64,000 nt of DNA from Asticcacaulis endophyticus (GCF_014652575.1 NZ_BMZB01000004.1:1-64000), one strand, 5' to 3'; shown: positions 43,668 through 52,221, counted from the stretch's first letter. Made by a program: numbers and translations. Notes: a model not told the origin generated them from the letters alone.

Positions 43668-44574
43668 GCGCAGTGGCGTTTTGAGACTGCCCCAAGTGCC
43701 GATTGAGGCCAGTTTCGACGAGCGCACCGTTGATATCGATATCGACCAGATCATCATGACTAAGGTCATGGACCCCAAGGTTTTCAAGAGCCATAAATAC
43801 AAGCAGATTGTTGCCTCGACACGCGCCGTCGGCATTATAGAACCGCCAGCGGTGTCGCTGGCGGTAGGTATGAATGGCCGCTACTTTTTGAGGGACGGGC
43901 ATCTGCGTCTCCATGCCCTTAAGGAACTCGGTGAGCGGATCGTGACCTGTCTTGTGGCGTCAGACGACGAAAGTTTCACCTACAATAAGCATATCAATCG
44001 TATCGCATCGATCCAGGAACATAAGATGATACGGCGGGCCATTGAACGCGGGGTTTCCGAAGAGAAACTGGCTGAGGCTCTGAATCTCGACGTTCGCCGC
44101 ATTATCGAAAAGCGGGATATGCTGGAAGGCATCTGCCCTGAGGCCATAGAACTCCTCAAAGACCAGTTTATCGCACCCAAAACGTTTCCGGTTCTCCGCA
44201 AAATGAAGCCTCTGCGGCAGGTCGAAGCGGCAACGCTGATGAATGATGCCGGTATCTACACCAAGCCCTATGTGATGGCGCTGCTGGCAGCCACACCAAA
44301 AGCTCAACTCGTCCATCCTGAACGCGCAAAGAAGATCAAGGGACTAGACGAGGATCAGATGGTGCGCATGGAAACCGAAATGGACAGCCTGCAACGCGAA
44401 TACCGCCTGATCGAAGACAGCTACGGTAAGGATGTCCTCAACCTGACTTTGGCGAAGGGGTATTTGGGAACCTTGCTCAACAATGCCAGAATTGTCCGTT
44501 ATCTGTCGAACCATCAACCTGAGATTTTGAGCCAGTTTCGGCAGATTTCCGACATGACGAAGCTTACAAACTAA
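43657..44574 (+). CDS. RepB-type ParB-like protein 2, recombinase-associated
   Basis: 305 aa from ATG 43657. The ParB N-terminal domain has IDQIIMTKVMDPKVFKSHKYKQI and RYFLRDGHLRLHALKELGE. A helix-turn-helix region follows (EEKLAEALNLDVRRIIEKRDMLEG), then a C-terminal RepB-like domain (ICPEAIELLKDQFIAPKTFPVLRKMKPLRQVEAATLM). It resembles the RepB C-terminal domain of rhizobial plasmid partition proteins. It overlaps the preceding ParB-like gene by 11 bases, making a three-gene cotranslated operon. No repA, repC or parA is nearby. Confidence 0.8.
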   Translation: MVSKRSGVLRLPQVPIEASFDERTVDIDIDQIIMTKVMDPKVFKSHKYKQIVASTRAVGIIEPPAVSLAVGMNGRYFLRDGHLRLHALKELGERIVTCLVASDDESFTYNKHINRIASIQEHKMIRRAIERGVSEEKLAEALNLDVRRIIEKRDMLEGICPEAIELLKDQFIAPKTFPVLRKMKPLRQVEAATLMNDAGIYTKPYVMALLAATPKAQLVHPERAKKIKGLDEDQMVRMETEMDSLQREYRLIEDSYGKDVLNLTLAKGYLGTLLNNARIVRYLSNHQPEILSQFRQISDMTKLTN

Positions 44575-44647
44575 ACTTGGACCTAACTTTGTGAGTAGAC
44601 GGTCGAAAGGGGCGAAAATGTAGAGGAGCCGACTATTTAGTCCCCCG

Positions 44648-44926
44648 CTAAGCAGCGATGGATAGCTTCAAACCTAGCGCCTTAAAGACGGCTAGAAGCG
44701 TTGTGAGCGTTGGGTTTCCATTGCTACCAAATGCTTTGTAAAGCGCCTCACGAGACAAACCTGTTTCGCGCGACAAATCACTTATGCCGTGGGCGCGAGC
44801 CACGTCATTGAGAGCAACGCGGATTTCTTCAGCGTCACCGTCCTCGAAGATAGCGGCCAGATAGGCAACCGCTGTTTTAGGATCATCGAGGAACTCCGCC
44901 ACATCAAAAGGTCGGATGGTTTCCAT
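44648..44926 (-). CDS. HigA-type antitoxin
   Basis: 92 aa DNA-binding addiction-module antidote: FDVAEFLDDPKTAVAYLAAIFEDGDAEEIRVALNDVARAHGISDLSRETGLSREALYKAFGSNGNPTLTTLLAVFKALGLKL, a compact XRE-like helix-turn-helix of the family paired with phage-Gp49/HigB-like toxins. It begins one base after the toxin stop (44928), the usual toxin-first order of HigBA modules. It appears intact while its toxin is broken. Confidence 0.85.
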   Translation of the reverse strand: METIRPFDVAEFLDDPKTAVAYLAAIFEDGDAEEIRVALNDVARAHGISDLSRETGLSREALYKAFGSNGNPTLTTLLAVFKALGLKLSIAA

Positions 44927-44927
44927 A

Positions 44928-45205
44928 TTATAATTCTTTCAAAATATCCTTGGCGCGACGGATATCGACATCTTGTGAGTCTTTGTCCCCTCCGCAGAGT
45001 AGGATGACGACTTCTTCACCCTGGAAGGCGTAATAGATCCGATATCCCGGTCCGAAGTGAATGCGAAGTTCGTGCACACCGTCGCCTACAGATTTGGTGT
45101 CGCCGAAATTGCCGGTTTTAAACGCCTCAGAATTTGGGCCTTGGCCGTTGTATCCTTAAGCTCCTTTAGCCATTTGGAAAAGCGGTCGGTTCTTTGAATG
45201 ATCAT
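44928..45205 (-). pseudogene. HigB/RelE-type toxin, frameshifted
   Basis: ATG at 45205 starts MIIQRTDRFSKWLKELKDTTAKAQILRRL, the usual Gp49/RelE-like N-terminus. That frame then stops at a TAG. From about 45118 leftward another frame continues as TGNFGDTKSVGDGVHELRIHFGPGYRIYYAFQGEEVVILLCGGDKDSQDVDIRRAKDILKEL and stops at 44928. The expected link residues are missing, so a small deletion of a few codons plus frame change around 45112-45126 has inactivated the toxin. All other family positions, including GYRIYY, are preserved, implying recent loss. Confidence 0.82.
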
Positions 45206-45520
45206 AAGATCGGTTCCTGGTTATATTTAGTTGGGTGCAGATATTGGTCATTTGAGATGTCCTTGCTTGATAAACGCGTGCCATGGTCAAGGGAGGAGCA
45301 CGCGTCGAACCGTAACCTCCATTGCGGATGATAACTATAGTACATAGATGGGAAATTGTCAACTTTAGTTATCGAAAGAGGATTTTCGTAGGGGCCGAAC
45401 CTTGAACCTCGTCAACCAGTCACAATGCTGGTTTGCAGCGCTTGGGCGGTGCGAACTGCCTCGGATTTGTTGAAGGCGCTAAGCCGTGAGTATTGGGTAT
45501 CGCCCACGCGGCCATCCCCG
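45206..45520. other. Intergenic within the mobile element
   Basis: 315 bases. There is no credible gene; small open frames here lack ribosome binding sites. It presumably holds the toxin-antitoxin promoter and the 3' end of the excisionase-integrase region. Confidence 0.45.
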
Positions 45521-45763
45521 CTAGCTCGACGTAGGGCATGGCAGTTCTTTCTTACTGGGTTTGGTAGATCGGCGTGTGCTCTCGACAAACCAGGCTTCAA
45601 GTGTGGCACGGCTATAACGTACGACCTTGCCAAGCTTGGAATAAGCCGGGCCCGTTCCTCGGAAACGGTACTTTTCCAGAGTTCGCGGCGACAGGTGCAT
45701 TAGCTCCGCCGCTTCAACGGTGGTCAGATATTGACGTTCAATTGGCATATTGGCTTTAGTCAT
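45521..45763 (-). CDS. AlpA/excisionase-like helix-turn-helix protein
   Basis: 80 aa from ATG 45763, chosen because AAGGA lies six bases upstream. The core YLTTVEAAELMHLSPRTLEKYRFRGTGPAYSKLGKVVRYSRATLEAWF is the MerR-like winged helix of AlpA/Xis proteins that bind DNA to steer integrase direction. The gene immediately follows the integrase gene on the same strand, giving an int-xis pair. The C-terminal tail is basic and disordered. Confidence 0.85.
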   Translation of the reverse strand: MTKANMPIERQYLTTVEAAELMHLSPRTLEKYRFRGTGPAYSKLGKVVRYSRATLEAWFVESTRRSTKPSKKELPCPTSS

Positions 45764-45774
45764 CGTTTCATCCT

Positions 45775-47082
45775 TCAATTTATCGATGTTGCTGGAAGGG
45801 GAGTGAATGGGTGCCCTTTGACGCTTGGGTCAGGCGGCAAGGTGCTCTGATTTTTGGTGAGAACCTTGGTAATGAACGCATTCCATTTTTTCATACCTGC
45901 GCGTTTTTCAGGCATGTAGTGCCACCGGTCGTAATTCTTTGAGCTGACATCCTGAAGCGCATGGTTCTGAATGCGATCCCGAATTTCCTTTGAAACGCCC
46001 GCTTTTCCAGCCAGGGTTTTCCATGTCCGCCGCAAATCGCGGTTGGTAGCGTATGGAATTACGCCACGCTCGCGTTGACGCCAGACAAATGTATAGAGAG
46101 TGCTTGCGCGTACCGGTTTGCTTGGGTCGGTTTGCGAAGGGAAAAACCAGCCATATTCGTTCGGCGTGATGCCCTCAATTAACTCTGCCGCCAAATCGGG
46201 AACAGGCAGAGCGTGCGGCCTGTCATTCTTCGTCTTTGACCAGTCGATGATACGCTCCGACGCATTCCATTGAGAAACGTGTAACTGGGCAATCTCATCA
46301 ACACGCTGTCCGACGAGCATTATAAGCCTGACGGCACGCGTGTACGGAGGATGGACGGGTGTGTCCGGGCATTCGAGCCAGCGATACAGGCGAACGAACT
46401 CTTCCTCACTTAGCCAGCGCGTACCTACCTTTTTCGGTTCGGTGGGAATGCCTGCTGCAGGATTGTAAACTAAGCGAAATCGACGAGGAGAAGAGGTGCG
46501 ATAGTCGTGTTCTGATTTCAGCCCCCAACTAAACGCGGCACGAATATAGCTGCGCACATGATCAGCCATAGAACGCGCCCCACGTTCATAAATGGGCCTG
46601 ATGACAGCAGTGATTTCGTCAGGCTCGATATTCCGTGCCGGCCGTGTTGGCCCCAACAACTCGGCAATCTTATTGAGACCCTTTTCCGTTTCGACCCATG
46701 AAGGCTTTCCCGCGTCTCTCAGCGATTGGATGTACCCGGAGAATAAATCTTCTACAGAGCCAATTCGTGTATCTCCCGCAACTTTGATGCTTCGCTTTTT
46801 TTGAATGACGTTTGAAAAGTCCCGGGCAAATATCTCGCGAGCTTCGGCTAACGACATAGAGGGATAGGCTCCAAGTTTTTTCTTTACGCGCTTTCCGTCG
46901 CGCCATTGTTGAGCCATCCATTCGGCTGTCACCCGCCGAGGCATGGGCTTCAGGATCAGGACAAGGCGCCCGGTCCCTCGTCCTTCGCCATCACTCAAGT
47001 TCTCTTGTTTTTGGGCAATCTCTACACGCTTAATGGCATGACGGATTTCGAGATTCGTTAGGCAAGGCATATCGTTCACCAT
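45775..47082 (-). CDS. Tyrosine integrase of a genomic island (P4-like)
   Basis: 435 aa. The N-terminal DUF4102-like arm-binding domain (about 1-110) has RVKKKLGAYPSMSLAEAREIFARDF. A core-binding domain lies at about 125-240 and the catalytic domain at 240-420. Active-site residues are Arg in LVGQRVDEIAQLH, a second box TNRDLRRTWKTLAG (usual HxxR here reads RDLR), His in IQNHALQDVSSKNYDRWHYM, and the Tyr nucleophile in that segment. The gene ends with int reading away from radC. Its 5' end lies about 180 bases from the radC junction, as expected for a site-specific island. Confidence 0.9.
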   Translation of the reverse strand: MVNDMPCLTNLEIRHAIKRVEIAQKQENLSDGEGRGTGRLVLILKPMPRRVTAEWMAQQWRDGKRVKKKLGAYPSMSLAEAREIFARDFSNVIQKKRSIKVAGDTRIGSVEDLFSGYIQSLRDAGKPSWVETEKGLNKIAELLGPTRPARNIEPDEITAVIRPIYERGARSMADHVRSYIRAAFSWGLKSEHDYRTSSPRRFRLVYNPAAGIPTEPKKVGTRWLSEEEFVRLYRWLECPDTPVHPPYTRAVRLIMLVGQRVDEIAQLHVSQWNASERIIDWSKTKNDRPHALPVPDLAAELIEGITPNEYGWFFPSQTDPSKPVRASTLYTFVWRQRERGVIPYATNRDLRRTWKTLAGKAGVSKEIRDRIQNHALQDVSSKNYDRWHYMPEKRAGMKKWNAFITKVLTKNQSTLPPDPSVKGHPFTPLPATSIN

Positions 47083-47165
47083 TTATGTCAGGTGGGATCA
47101 CTTCCGATATGAGGGAGTGTGATTGGGAGCGGCTGAGTGATCAATCACCCTTCCGCCGTCACCAA

Positions 47166-47846
47166 CTATGCCTTCGCCAGACCATTTGTGACAAACGATA
47201 AAAACTGATTTAAATCAGTGGCAAAGAGAGGAAAAGTGGAGAAAAAACGGCGTGCCGTGAACTGATTGTGAACTAAGATCACATTGCTGGCCGAAAGTTC
47301 CAGGGCCCTGCGCATAACCTCCCGCGGATAGGCCGGGGCGTGATCGACTGTACCGTGGCCCATGATCTCGTCGGCTATGAGTTGGTTTTTCTTATCGAGG
47401 AAAATGATGCGAAACTGCTCACGCGGCTCATAGGCCAAAGTCACCCGCAGATAGGCGATCAGTTGTGACCACGATGACAAAACCGTGGCGCGCTTAAGCG
47501 GTTCGGCCAACAACCGGCGCGTCGCCTCAAACATCAGTTGCAGGTCAAGGGCAATTTCCGGCGTGATCTTGAGCGCCCGGCCAGCATTATCGAGCGATGA
47601 CACCTGAAGCATGTCCTCAATCGGCGCGGACAGGGCGGCGGGCAGGCTGCCAAATCTGGCAATCAGCGCCTTGGCCAGCGGTTTGACATCGCGCTGAGGG
47701 ATTGAGCGAAACAGGAACAGTTCCAGCAATTCATAATCGGGCAGGGTAGACACCCCGGCCTTGCGCGCGCGGTCACGTAAGCGGTTACGGTGGCCGCCAT
47801 GTTCCGGCAGAGCGGCTTCTGTGATGCTGGTGCCCCCCTCAGCCAT
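47166..47846 (-). pseudogene. radC: radC, truncated by element insertion
   Basis: The reading frame from ATG 47846 (five bases after the map stop) gives a normal RadC start: helix-hairpin-helix region (GHRNRLRDRARKAG; LPDYELLELFLFRSIPQRDVKPLAKALIARFG) and the JAMM segment (EIMGHGTVDHAPAYPREVMRRALELSASNVILVHN). Here the family continues HPSGDPTPSRAD, carrying the zinc ligands His and Asp. Instead the frame runs into foreign sequence (QFTARRFFSTFPLF...) and stops at 47166. RadC homology ends between 47263 and 47262. The missing C-terminal part, about 50 residues, was not found elsewhere in the window. Confidence 0.85.
47257..47273. repeat. Element-radC junction with short direct repeat
   Basis: GTGAAC occurs twice, at 47257-47262 and 47268-47273, five bases apart. 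The right copy encodes the Val-His of the RadC VHN motif on the minus strand; the left copy is in foreign DNA. RadC identity ends at about 47263. This marks the right attachment junction of the integrase-bearing element and suggests a core att sequence overlapping the HNHPSGD codons. Confidence 0.6.
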
Positions 47847-47851
47847 TCGCT

Positions 47852-48667
47852 TTACAAAACCGGCAGAGGTCGGAACTGATCGGTGCGTGACGCGGTGAAG
47901 ATTTCCACCCCATCCTTGGTGACGCCGACGCTGTGTTCGCACTGCGCCGTCAGGGACTTGTCGCGGGTCACGGCGGTCCAGCCGTCGTTCAGCACCTTCA
48001 CGTCCGGCTTGCCGAGGTTGATCATCGGCTCAACGGTGAAGAACATGCCTTCTTCCAGCTTGGGGCCGGTGCCCGCCTTACCGAAATGCAGGACATTGGG
48101 ATTGTCGTGGAACACCTGACCGACGCCGTGGCCGCAGAAATCGCGCACAACCGTGCAGCGCTGAGCCTCAGCATATTTTTGAATGGCGGCGGCGATGTCA
48201 CCGAAAGTGTTGCCGGGCTTGATCTGCGCTAAGCCAAGGCGCAGGGATTCGTAAGTGATATCGACCAAGCGCTTGGCCTTGGAATTAACTTGTCCCACAT
48301 CGTACATGCGTGAGGTGTCGCCGTGCCAACCCTCAACGATCACGGTCACATCAATATTGACGATATCGCCGTCTTTGAGGGTCTTTTCGCCGGGAATGCC
48401 GTGGCAGACAATGTGGTTGGGCGAGATGCAGACGGTATGATAATAGCCGCGATAATAGATGCAGGCGGGCAGGGCACCGTTGTCCAGAATGAACTCCCGC
48501 GCCAGATCATCCAGATAGGAGGTCTTAACCCCCGGCACGACATAGGGGATCAGCATATCAAGGCAATCGGCGGCCAGCCGTCCGGCTTTGCGCATGCCTT
48601 CGAAATCGTCCGCCGTGTGGATGCGGATCGACTGTGAGCGGACGAGGTAATCTGAATCTGTGGTCAT
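47852..48667 (-). CDS. map: Methionine aminopeptidase, type I
   Basis: 271 aa from ATG 48667 (the longer reading from 48688 adds unlike residues). It removes the initiator Met from nascent proteins using a dinuclear metal centre. Ligands are Asp in VNIDVTVIVEGWHGDTSRMY (two Asp), His in DFCGHGVGQVFHD, Glu in FFTVEPMINLG and Glu in QCEHSVGVTKDG. Substrate His is in NHIVCHGIPG. radC follows five bases after its stop, a frequent alphaproteobacterial arrangement. Confidence 0.95.
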   Translation of the reverse strand: MTTDSDYLVRSQSIRIHTADDFEGMRKAGRLAADCLDMLIPYVVPGVKTSYLDDLAREFILDNGALPACIYYRGYYHTVCISPNHIVCHGIPGEKTLKDGDIVNIDVTVIVEGWHGDTSRMYDVGQVNSKAKRLVDITYESLRLGLAQIKPGNTFGDIAAAIQKYAEAQRCTVVRDFCGHGVGQVFHDNPNVLHFGKAGTGPKLEEGMFFTVEPMINLGKPDVKVLNDGWTAVTRDKSLTAQCEHSVGVTKDGVEIFTASRTDQFRPLPVL

Positions 48668-48811
48668 GACGACAATATAACCTCTCAAATCCCGAAATAC
48701 CAGACCACGTGGCCCTGACGATGCCCTTATAATGTTTGAAACATCAGCGACTGAAATCTTATGCGGCGACAGCGATCATGGACTTACAGTTTTAATATCA
48801 GGAAGATACAG

Positions 48812-49057
48812 ATGGCCGCTACAGGTTCGCAAAACAATAACATGCTCATGACCATTCTGGCGGTCGCCGTAATAGCCATCATTGCGGTCGCCGCCATATT
48901 TATGATGCAGGACAATCGCTCCAGCAGCGAACGGGTAGCCGATGCCGTAACGGCCCTGCCGCAAGGTGTCGATAATGCCGCCAATGAGTTGGGTGATCAG
49001 TCGCCGGCCGAGAACATCGAGCGCAACGCCGAAAAGGCCGCTGAAAAGGTTAACTAG
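48812..49057 (+). CDS. Small single-span membrane protein
   Basis: 81 aa from ATG 48812 with AGGAAG upstream. One hydrophobic helix at about 11-31 (MLMTILAVAVIAIIAVAAIFMM) is followed by a soluble Ala/Asn/Glu-rich tail with helix propensity (VADAVTALPQGVDNAANEL...NIERNAEKAAEKVN). The N-in orientation is uncertain. A strong terminator follows at 49083. No family is recognised. Confidence 0.6.
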   Translation: MAATGSQNNNMLMTILAVAVIAIIAVAAIFMMQDNRSSSERVADAVTALPQGVDNAANELGDQSPAENIERNAEKAAEKVN

Positions 49058-49082
49058 GTTCAGATTTCATATGAACACTAAG

Positions 49083-49113
49083 CCGGATGCTGTTGATCAG
49101 CATCCGGTTTTTT
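49083..49113 (+). terminator. Intrinsic terminator
   Basis: A 10-bp stem (CCGGATGCTG / CAGCATCCGG) with a 5-base loop is followed by six T residues. It ends the 48812 gene, and sfsA converges on it from the right. Confidence 0.85.
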
Positions 49114-49855
49114 ATGTGATGGTTAGCGTGTGGTGAAACCGCAGGCCGGTTTCATCAAAGCCGAAACTCAAGGCCACGATCTCTACCCCAGCCATGCGGG
49201 CGGCGCGGTAGGCGGCGGCGAATTTCGGATCAAGGTCAGCGCAAACATCAAAGCGATCCACATCATCGCGCTGCACGCAAAACACGACGACCGCGCGATA
49301 CCCGGCGGCGACCATATCAATCAGCTCATAAAGATGTTTGGCCCCGCGCTCGGTCACGCAGTCGGGAAATTCGGCCAGTCCCGGCGTGCGCGACAGGTGG
49401 ACGTTTTTCACCTCGACATAGGCATCAACATGCACCGGATGATCCTCAAGTTTAAGGTCGATGCGCGAATTATGGCCATATCTGACTTCGGGCCGGATAA
49501 CGGGATAGCCGTCAAGTGAGGGGATAAGCCCTGCCACAATCGCGTTCCTGATCAACAGGTTGGGCCAGCCGGTATTGACACCCACCCATTGATCCCCTTC
49601 TTTCAGGGCCTCCAGCCGATATTTCAGCTTGGCTTTGGGGTTTTTTGATTCGGTGATCAGGGCGGGCGTATCTTCAACCAAAAGCCCCATCATCTTGCCC
49701 GGATTAGGGCAATGGGCGGTGACGATCTCACCGGATTCCAGCCTTATGTCGGCAAAGAAGCGTTTGTATCTTGACACCAATCGCCCTTTTATGAGCCCAT
49801 CCACGCGATGTTCAAAAGGGGTAATGTGTATGTGGCCCGATGACATGATCGACAC
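49112..49855 (-). CDS. sfsA: Sugar fermentation stimulation protein
   Basis: 247 aa. Family blocks are present in order: GRLVSRYKRFFADIRLESGEIVTAHCPNPGKMMGL, LEALKEGDQWVGVNTGWPNLL, VEVKNVHLSRTPGLAEFPDCVTERGAKHLYEL and VVVFCVQRDDVDRFDVC. SfsA has an N-terminal OB-like fold and a C-terminal nuclease-like domain with the conserved D-E-K residues (visible in RIDLKLED and YVEVKN), but its biochemical role is not settled. It stands alone on the minus strand, divergent from the cinA-like gene. Confidence 0.92.
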   Translation of the reverse strand: MSIMSSGHIHITPFEHRVDGLIKGRLVSRYKRFFADIRLESGEIVTAHCPNPGKMMGLLVEDTPALITESKNPKAKLKYRLEALKEGDQWVGVNTGWPNLLIRNAIVAGLIPSLDGYPVIRPEVRYGHNSRIDLKLEDHPVHVDAYVEVKNVHLSRTPGLAEFPDCVTERGAKHLYELIDMVAAGYRAVVVFCVQRDDVDRFDVCADLDPKFAAAYRAARMAGVEIVALSFGFDETGLRFHHTLTIT

Positions 49856-49897
49856 GTATTTCCTGTATGGTTCATACGTCCATAAGGAGCCGAGCGC

Positions 49898-50710
49898 ATG
49901 ACGGTCAATGCCGAAAATTTAAACAATGAGTCCAATCCTACCGCTGCCATTGTTATCATTGGTGACGAAATCCTGTCGGGGCGGACGCAGGATACTAATG
50001 TCAACACTATCGCTAAATTCTTAGGGTCGCTGGGGATCGACCTGATGGAAGTGCGTATGATCCATGACGATGAAGCCCAGGTGGTGCGCACCGTCAACGC
50101 TTTGCGGGCGGATTATGACTATGTGTTTACGACCGGCGGCATTGGCCCGACCCATGATGATATTACCGCCGATTGCGTCGCCAAGGCCTTTGGCGTGCCT
50201 CTCGCCGAGAGGGCCGATGCCTTGCAGGTGCTGATCGATCGCTACGGCGGCCTTGATAAGCTCAATGTCAGCAGCCGGCGCATGGCGCGGGTGCCGGAAG
50301 GGGCCAGCCTGATCCTTAATCCGGTCTCCGGCGCACCGGGCTTTCAGCTTGGCAATGTCTTTGTCATGGCCGGCGTGCCGCGCATCATGGCGGGAATGCT
50401 GAACGACCTGCCGTATCGCCTGCGTCAGGGCCGTCAAGTTATGTCGCGCACCTTAAAAGCTCACTATGTGCCGGAAAGTCTGGCCGCCGACATACTGACA
50501 GAACTTGACCAGGCCTACAGCGATCTTAGCCTCGGCAGCTACCCCTACGGCATGTTCCCGGATGCGTTTGGTACGCAACTGGTGATCCGTGGGCGCAATA
50601 AGGACAGTCTGGATGAAGCGTTTTCGCGCTTAATCGCGGGGATGGATGATGTGCTCGAAAAGGCGAAATTGCGCTTCCCCGAAGCGGCGTTTGAGGAACT
50701 GACAGCGTAA
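49898..50710 (+). CDS. CinA-like / molybdopterin-binding domain protein
   Basis: 270 aa. The MoaB/MogA-like fold is seen in AAIVIIGDEILSGRTQDTNVNTIAKFLGSLGIDLMEVRMIHDDEAQVV, then DYVFTTGGIGPTHDDITADCVAKAFGV and GAPGFQLGNVFVMAGVPRIM. It is the N-terminal domain of CinA without the C-terminal nicotinamide-nucleotide amidase, the length usual for alphaproteobacterial stand-alone versions. These are implicated in ADP-ribose pyrophosphatase or molybdenum cofactor-like substrate binding. The M28 peptidase gene follows 21 bases downstream. Confidence 0.88.
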   Translation: MTVNAENLNNESNPTAAIVIIGDEILSGRTQDTNVNTIAKFLGSLGIDLMEVRMIHDDEAQVVRTVNALRADYDYVFTTGGIGPTHDDITADCVAKAFGVPLAERADALQVLIDRYGGLDKLNVSSRRMARVPEGASLILNPVSGAPGFQLGNVFVMAGVPRIMAGMLNDLPYRLRQGRQVMSRTLKAHYVPESLAADILTELDQAYSDLSLGSYPYGMFPDAFGTQLVIRGRNKDSLDEAFSRLIAGMDDVLEKAKLRFPEAAFEELTA

Positions 50711-50731
50711 AGTGTGTTGAGAAGAGTGACT

Positions 50732-52213
50732 ATGAAAACGAGAACTGTATGTGTGTCGGCCCTGATGGGCCTGTCTTTGGTGTCCGTGGCGGTGTCGCCA
50801 GTATGGGCGCAGGCTAAACCTAAGTCCAAGGCGGAGCGAGTAGCGCCTGATATCAAGCTGGCCCCCGAAGTCGAGGCCGCCAAACTGCGTGATGCGGCGC
50901 TGAAAAGTAACGAAGCCTACGCATTTGTCTCGCATCTGACGACACGGTTCGGGGCACGTCCGGCGGGATCGGACTCTGAGCGAAACTCAGCCGTCTGGGC
51001 CGCCGAAGAACTGAAAAAAATGGGCTTTGATAATGTCCGTATCGATACGTTCCCGCTCGCTTTGTGGCAGCGCGGGGCGGAAAGCCTTGAGATCACTGGC
51101 CCGTTCGCCCAAAAGATGGTGGTGACAGCTCTGGGCGGATCAGGCGCCACGCCGCCTGAAGGGGTTACGGGTGAGGCCGCCATTTTTGAAACCTATCAGG
51201 ATTTCACGACCTCAACCGCTGACCTTAAAGGCAAAATTGTCGTTATTCTGCAACCGACTGTGCGCACCCAGACCGGCGTGGGCTATGGCGTCAATTCCGG
51301 TTCGATGCGCAGGCAAGGGCCGGAAGCGGCCAAGGCGCGCGGGGCGATCGGCTATGTGATGCGCTCATTAGGCACCGAAGATCACCGCTTTGCCCACACG
51401 GGGGCGACTCGCTTCTTAGGCGACGAAGGCTTAGCCGCGCTGGCGATCTCACCGCCCGATGCCGAACAGTTCGAGCGTTTGTTGAAATTACAACGTGAGG
51501 GCAAGGCCGGGCCGCTTACCCTTAAGATGGTGTCGACGCCGAAATTCCTGGGCAATGGCACCTCTCAGAACGTCATAGCGGAAATCAAGGGCCGCAACCG
51601 TCCGAATGAGATTATCACCATCGGCGGGCATCTGGATAGCTGGGATCTGGGCACCGGCGCCACTGATGACGGGGCAGGTGTGGCCATCACTATGGCGGCG
51701 GCCAAGGTTATGATCGACCATAAAATGCGCCCTGAACGCACCGTCCGAGTCGTGTTCTGGGGCTCCGAAGAGGTCTCCCAACCGGGGGATAAGGGCCTGT
51801 CCGGGGCTACGGCCTACGCTGAAAAATACGCAGTCGCCGGATCGAATGAGACCCACATAGCCGCGGCCGAATCCGATTTCGGCGCCGATGTCGTCTATAG
51901 CCTCAGCCTGCCCAAGGCCAGCGATGAGACGTTTAAGGCTAAGCTTGGCAATGTGCTGTATCCGCTTAATATCTATACCGACCGCGCTGACTCTACCGGC
52001 GGCGGGCCTGACACCGGGCCTTTGAAAAACAAGGATGTGCCGGTGTTCGATCTTCAGCAGAACGGCACGGATTATTTCGATGTCCACCACACGGTCGATG
52101 ATGTGCTTGAGCGCATCGACCCGAAAAAGATGGACCAAAACGTCGCCGCCTGGGCCGCCACCGTCTGGATGATTGCCAATACCAGCGTCACCTTCGCGCC
52201 GAACCCTAAGTAG
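50732..52213 (+). CDS. M28-family zinc aminopeptidase, exported
   Basis: 493 aa from ATG 50732, with a signal peptide ending near PVWAQA. An M28 peptidase with an inserted PA domain (about 130-280: VVTALGGSGATPPEG...GAIGYVM). Zinc ligands are His in IGGHLDSWDLG, Asp in TGATDDGAGVAI, Glu-Glu in WGSEEVS, Asp in AAESDFGAD and His in YFDVHHTVDD. It removes N-terminal residues from peptides in the periplasm or outside the cell, supporting amino-acid scavenging. A terminator-like hairpin follows at 52222. Confidence 0.92.
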   Translation: MKTRTVCVSALMGLSLVSVAVSPVWAQAKPKSKAERVAPDIKLAPEVEAAKLRDAALKSNEAYAFVSHLTTRFGARPAGSDSERNSAVWAAEELKKMGFDNVRIDTFPLALWQRGAESLEITGPFAQKMVVTALGGSGATPPEGVTGEAAIFETYQDFTTSTADLKGKIVVILQPTVRTQTGVGYGVNSGSMRRQGPEAAKARGAIGYVMRSLGTEDHRFAHTGATRFLGDEGLAALAISPPDAEQFERLLKLQREGKAGPLTLKMVSTPKFLGNGTSQNVIAEIKGRNRPNEIITIGGHLDSWDLGTGATDDGAGVAITMAAAKVMIDHKMRPERTVRVVFWGSEEVSQPGDKGLSGATAYAEKYAVAGSNETHIAAAESDFGADVVYSLSLPKASDETFKAKLGNVLYPLNIYTDRADSTGGGPDTGPLKNKDVPVFDLQQNGTDYFDVHHTVDDVLERIDPKKMDQNVAAWAATVWMIANTSVTFAPNPK

Positions 52214-52221
52214 CTTTAAAC

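Noticed and set aside
45412-45703. Small frames opposite the excisionase gene
   Set aside because: No ribosome binding site and antisense to a recognisable helix-turn-helix gene.
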